Shown: piece by piece, positions 27,587 to 28,538 of the stretch
Layout: every line of letters starts with the position of its first letter
Numbering within the stretch: the stretch's first letter is position 1
DNA from: Chondrus crispus
Taxonomy: Eukaryota; Rhodophyta; Florideophyceae; Gigartinales; Gigartinaceae
Direction of reading: 5' to 3'
NCBI RefSeq assembly: GCF_000350225.1
Contig: NW_005178555.1
Coordinates: 1 to 28,538 of the forward strand
Length of the DNA stretch: 28,538 nt
Translations under genes and position numbers: made by a program
Notes under the pieces: model-generated
What the model saw: the letters and a program-made list of their open reading frames with translations, nothing else
Told to the model about the DNA's origin: nothing
Databases searched by the model: none

Positions 27587-27650
27587 ATCTCCGAAGCACT
27601 GCGAATCCCTAAAGTACAAAAACCATCCTACTCCTTACTCCTGAATCCCC

Positions 27651-27880
27651 TGCCGGCCTGTGATCAGTGGCCTCTGATCACAGCTCCCCACTGATCACCG
27701 GTCCTAACTCTCAAAATTTGCACCCCAATTTGCAAATTTTATACAGCAATGACGATGTCGGACGACACCCCCTGCCGGCCTGTGATCAGTGGCCACTGAT
27801 CACAGCTCGCCACTGATCACCGGTCCTAACTCTCAAAATTTGCACCCAAATTTTGCAAATTTTATACAGCAATGACGGTG
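27651..27880 (+). repeat. Palindromic repeat family, second site
   Basis: Two further forward units of the 24.2-kb family. The 26-bp palindrome is at 27658-27683 (one mismatch) and 27780-27805 (perfect). They share TGCCGGC, CTCNCCACTGATCACCGGTC, CTCAAAATTTGCA and CAAATTTTATACAGCAATGAC. The spacing is 122 bp, the same as one interval in the first array. Confidence 0.85.
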
Positions 27881-27890
27881 CACCGGTTGA

Positions 27891-28193
27891 CAAGGAGAGT
27901 GGGTGTATGGTGAGGAAAACGAAAAAGTTAAGGATCAGACTGGCTGCAGGAACTAGAGAGGTGTAGGGACACGGACTTCGAAAGGTGGGGATACATAACG
28001 TGCCCCCTTGCAACAAGCCCACAAAGGTAGCAGACCTGAATTTTGTTTGCAATAACGATACAGTTTATATGTCGCAGCTACGGATATAGAGGCCGGCGCA
28101 GAGCTTATAGTCAGTGCATAAAAGTATGCAGAGCTGTGTGGTAGTACTAAAAACTGTTGAATAAAGACCAGAGTTCTTGTTCCGCACATATAC
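27891..28193 (+). other. Possible LTR-like promoter region
   Basis: CATAAAAG (28117-28124) is TATA-like, and AATAAAG (28160-28166) is polyA-like, 36 bp downstream. That order occurs in LTRs, but no TG/CA edges, primer site or second copy could be identified. Confidence 0.2.
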
Positions 28194-28532
28194 TTATGCC
28201 TGACGTGGCGGATACCCTTCCTTTCGTCCCCACACTTGATAAATTCCACCGTCTGGGAGACTCCTGTGTTGTACTGCTGAGTTTGATGTGCATATGAGAC
28301 ACATATGGTCGTCGCTTTCGGCGCTGTCCTGCTCGCAGTAGTGCATAACTAATGCCTTTCGAACGTAGCTTCCAAGCTCAACCAGCGCTCTTCTTTCGTT
28401 TCGTTGTTGTATCATCACCCCGTATCCATCTTCTTCAGCTTCGCACTCCTTCACTGCGCAATATCGTGTTGTTTCTTGACTTTCTTTCTCACGAGCGTCC
28501 AGAATCCGGACTTGAACCACGGCTAGCACCAT
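28194..28532 (-). CDS. Unidentified small ORF at window edge
   Basis: 112 codons on the minus strand, hydrophilic and Cys/Glu-rich (TRYCAVKECEAEEDG, HMCLICTSNSAVQHR). The window edge is six bases upstream, so the true start may lie outside. No family recognised and no supporting context; it may be a chance frame. Confidence 0.2.
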   Translation of the reverse strand: MVLAVVQVRILDAREKESQETTRYCAVKECEAEEDGYGVMIQQRNERRALVELGSYVRKALVMHYCEQDSAESDDHMCLICTSNSAVQHRSLPDGGIYQVWGRKEGYPPRQA

Positions 28533-28538
28533 CCAGAA

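Overview
The window looks like a repeat-dominated stretch of a eukaryotic nuclear genome. Nearly everything recognisable is transposon-derived: a Ty1/copia gag with an initiator-tRNA-type primer site, a pogo transposase, a Ulp1-type protease, a decayed PIF/Harbinger transposase, a chromodomain Ty3/gypsy element, and several MITE-like and palindromic repeat families. No bacterial operon structure, rRNA or tRNA gene was seen. A red alga or an oomycete-like protist would fit this mix, but the sequence alone does not decide the species.

Layout. 1-1242: 5' end of a minus-strand copia element (gag cut by the window edge, primer-binding site, probable LTR). 1523-4944: an intact pogo-type transposase (+) facing a frameshifted Ulp1-like cysteine protease (-). 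5261-5430: three stacked pogo-type right termini. 6306-7593: dead PIF/Harbinger-like transposase. 8084-9330: two related LTR-like fragments in opposite orientation and the 3' tail of a minus-strand retroelement. About 9333-18170: a nearly full-length but inactive Ty3/gypsy chromovirus (gag, protease, RT, RNase H, integrase, chromodomain), with no matching 3' LTR visible. 18671-22447: two intact convergent genes of unknown function (769 aa + and 457 aa -), 93 bp apart. 23735-27890: palindromic repeats, a GA-rich tract, a cluster of TCACAAA motifs, a duplicated cassette with a 138-bp hairpin MITE, and a pogo-type DNA-binding fragment. 27891-28538: weak LTR-like promoter/polyA signals and an unidentified ORF.

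The strongest new signal is RNA-like structure at the gypsy gag-pol junction (12804-12884). An outer stem encloses three perfect hairpins with no unpaired base between them, and it begins inside the gag stop codon just after a slippery-like GGAAAAC. Pol is open in the -1 frame through this point, so this looks like a four-way-junction frameshift stimulator. Next in interest are the PCNA-interaction (PIP) box at the C-terminus of the pogo transposase, its pairing with a Ulp1-like protease, the unidentified convergent gene pair, and the 138-bp palindrome-tipped MITE.

All calls come from reading the sequence by eye; no database search or folding program was run.
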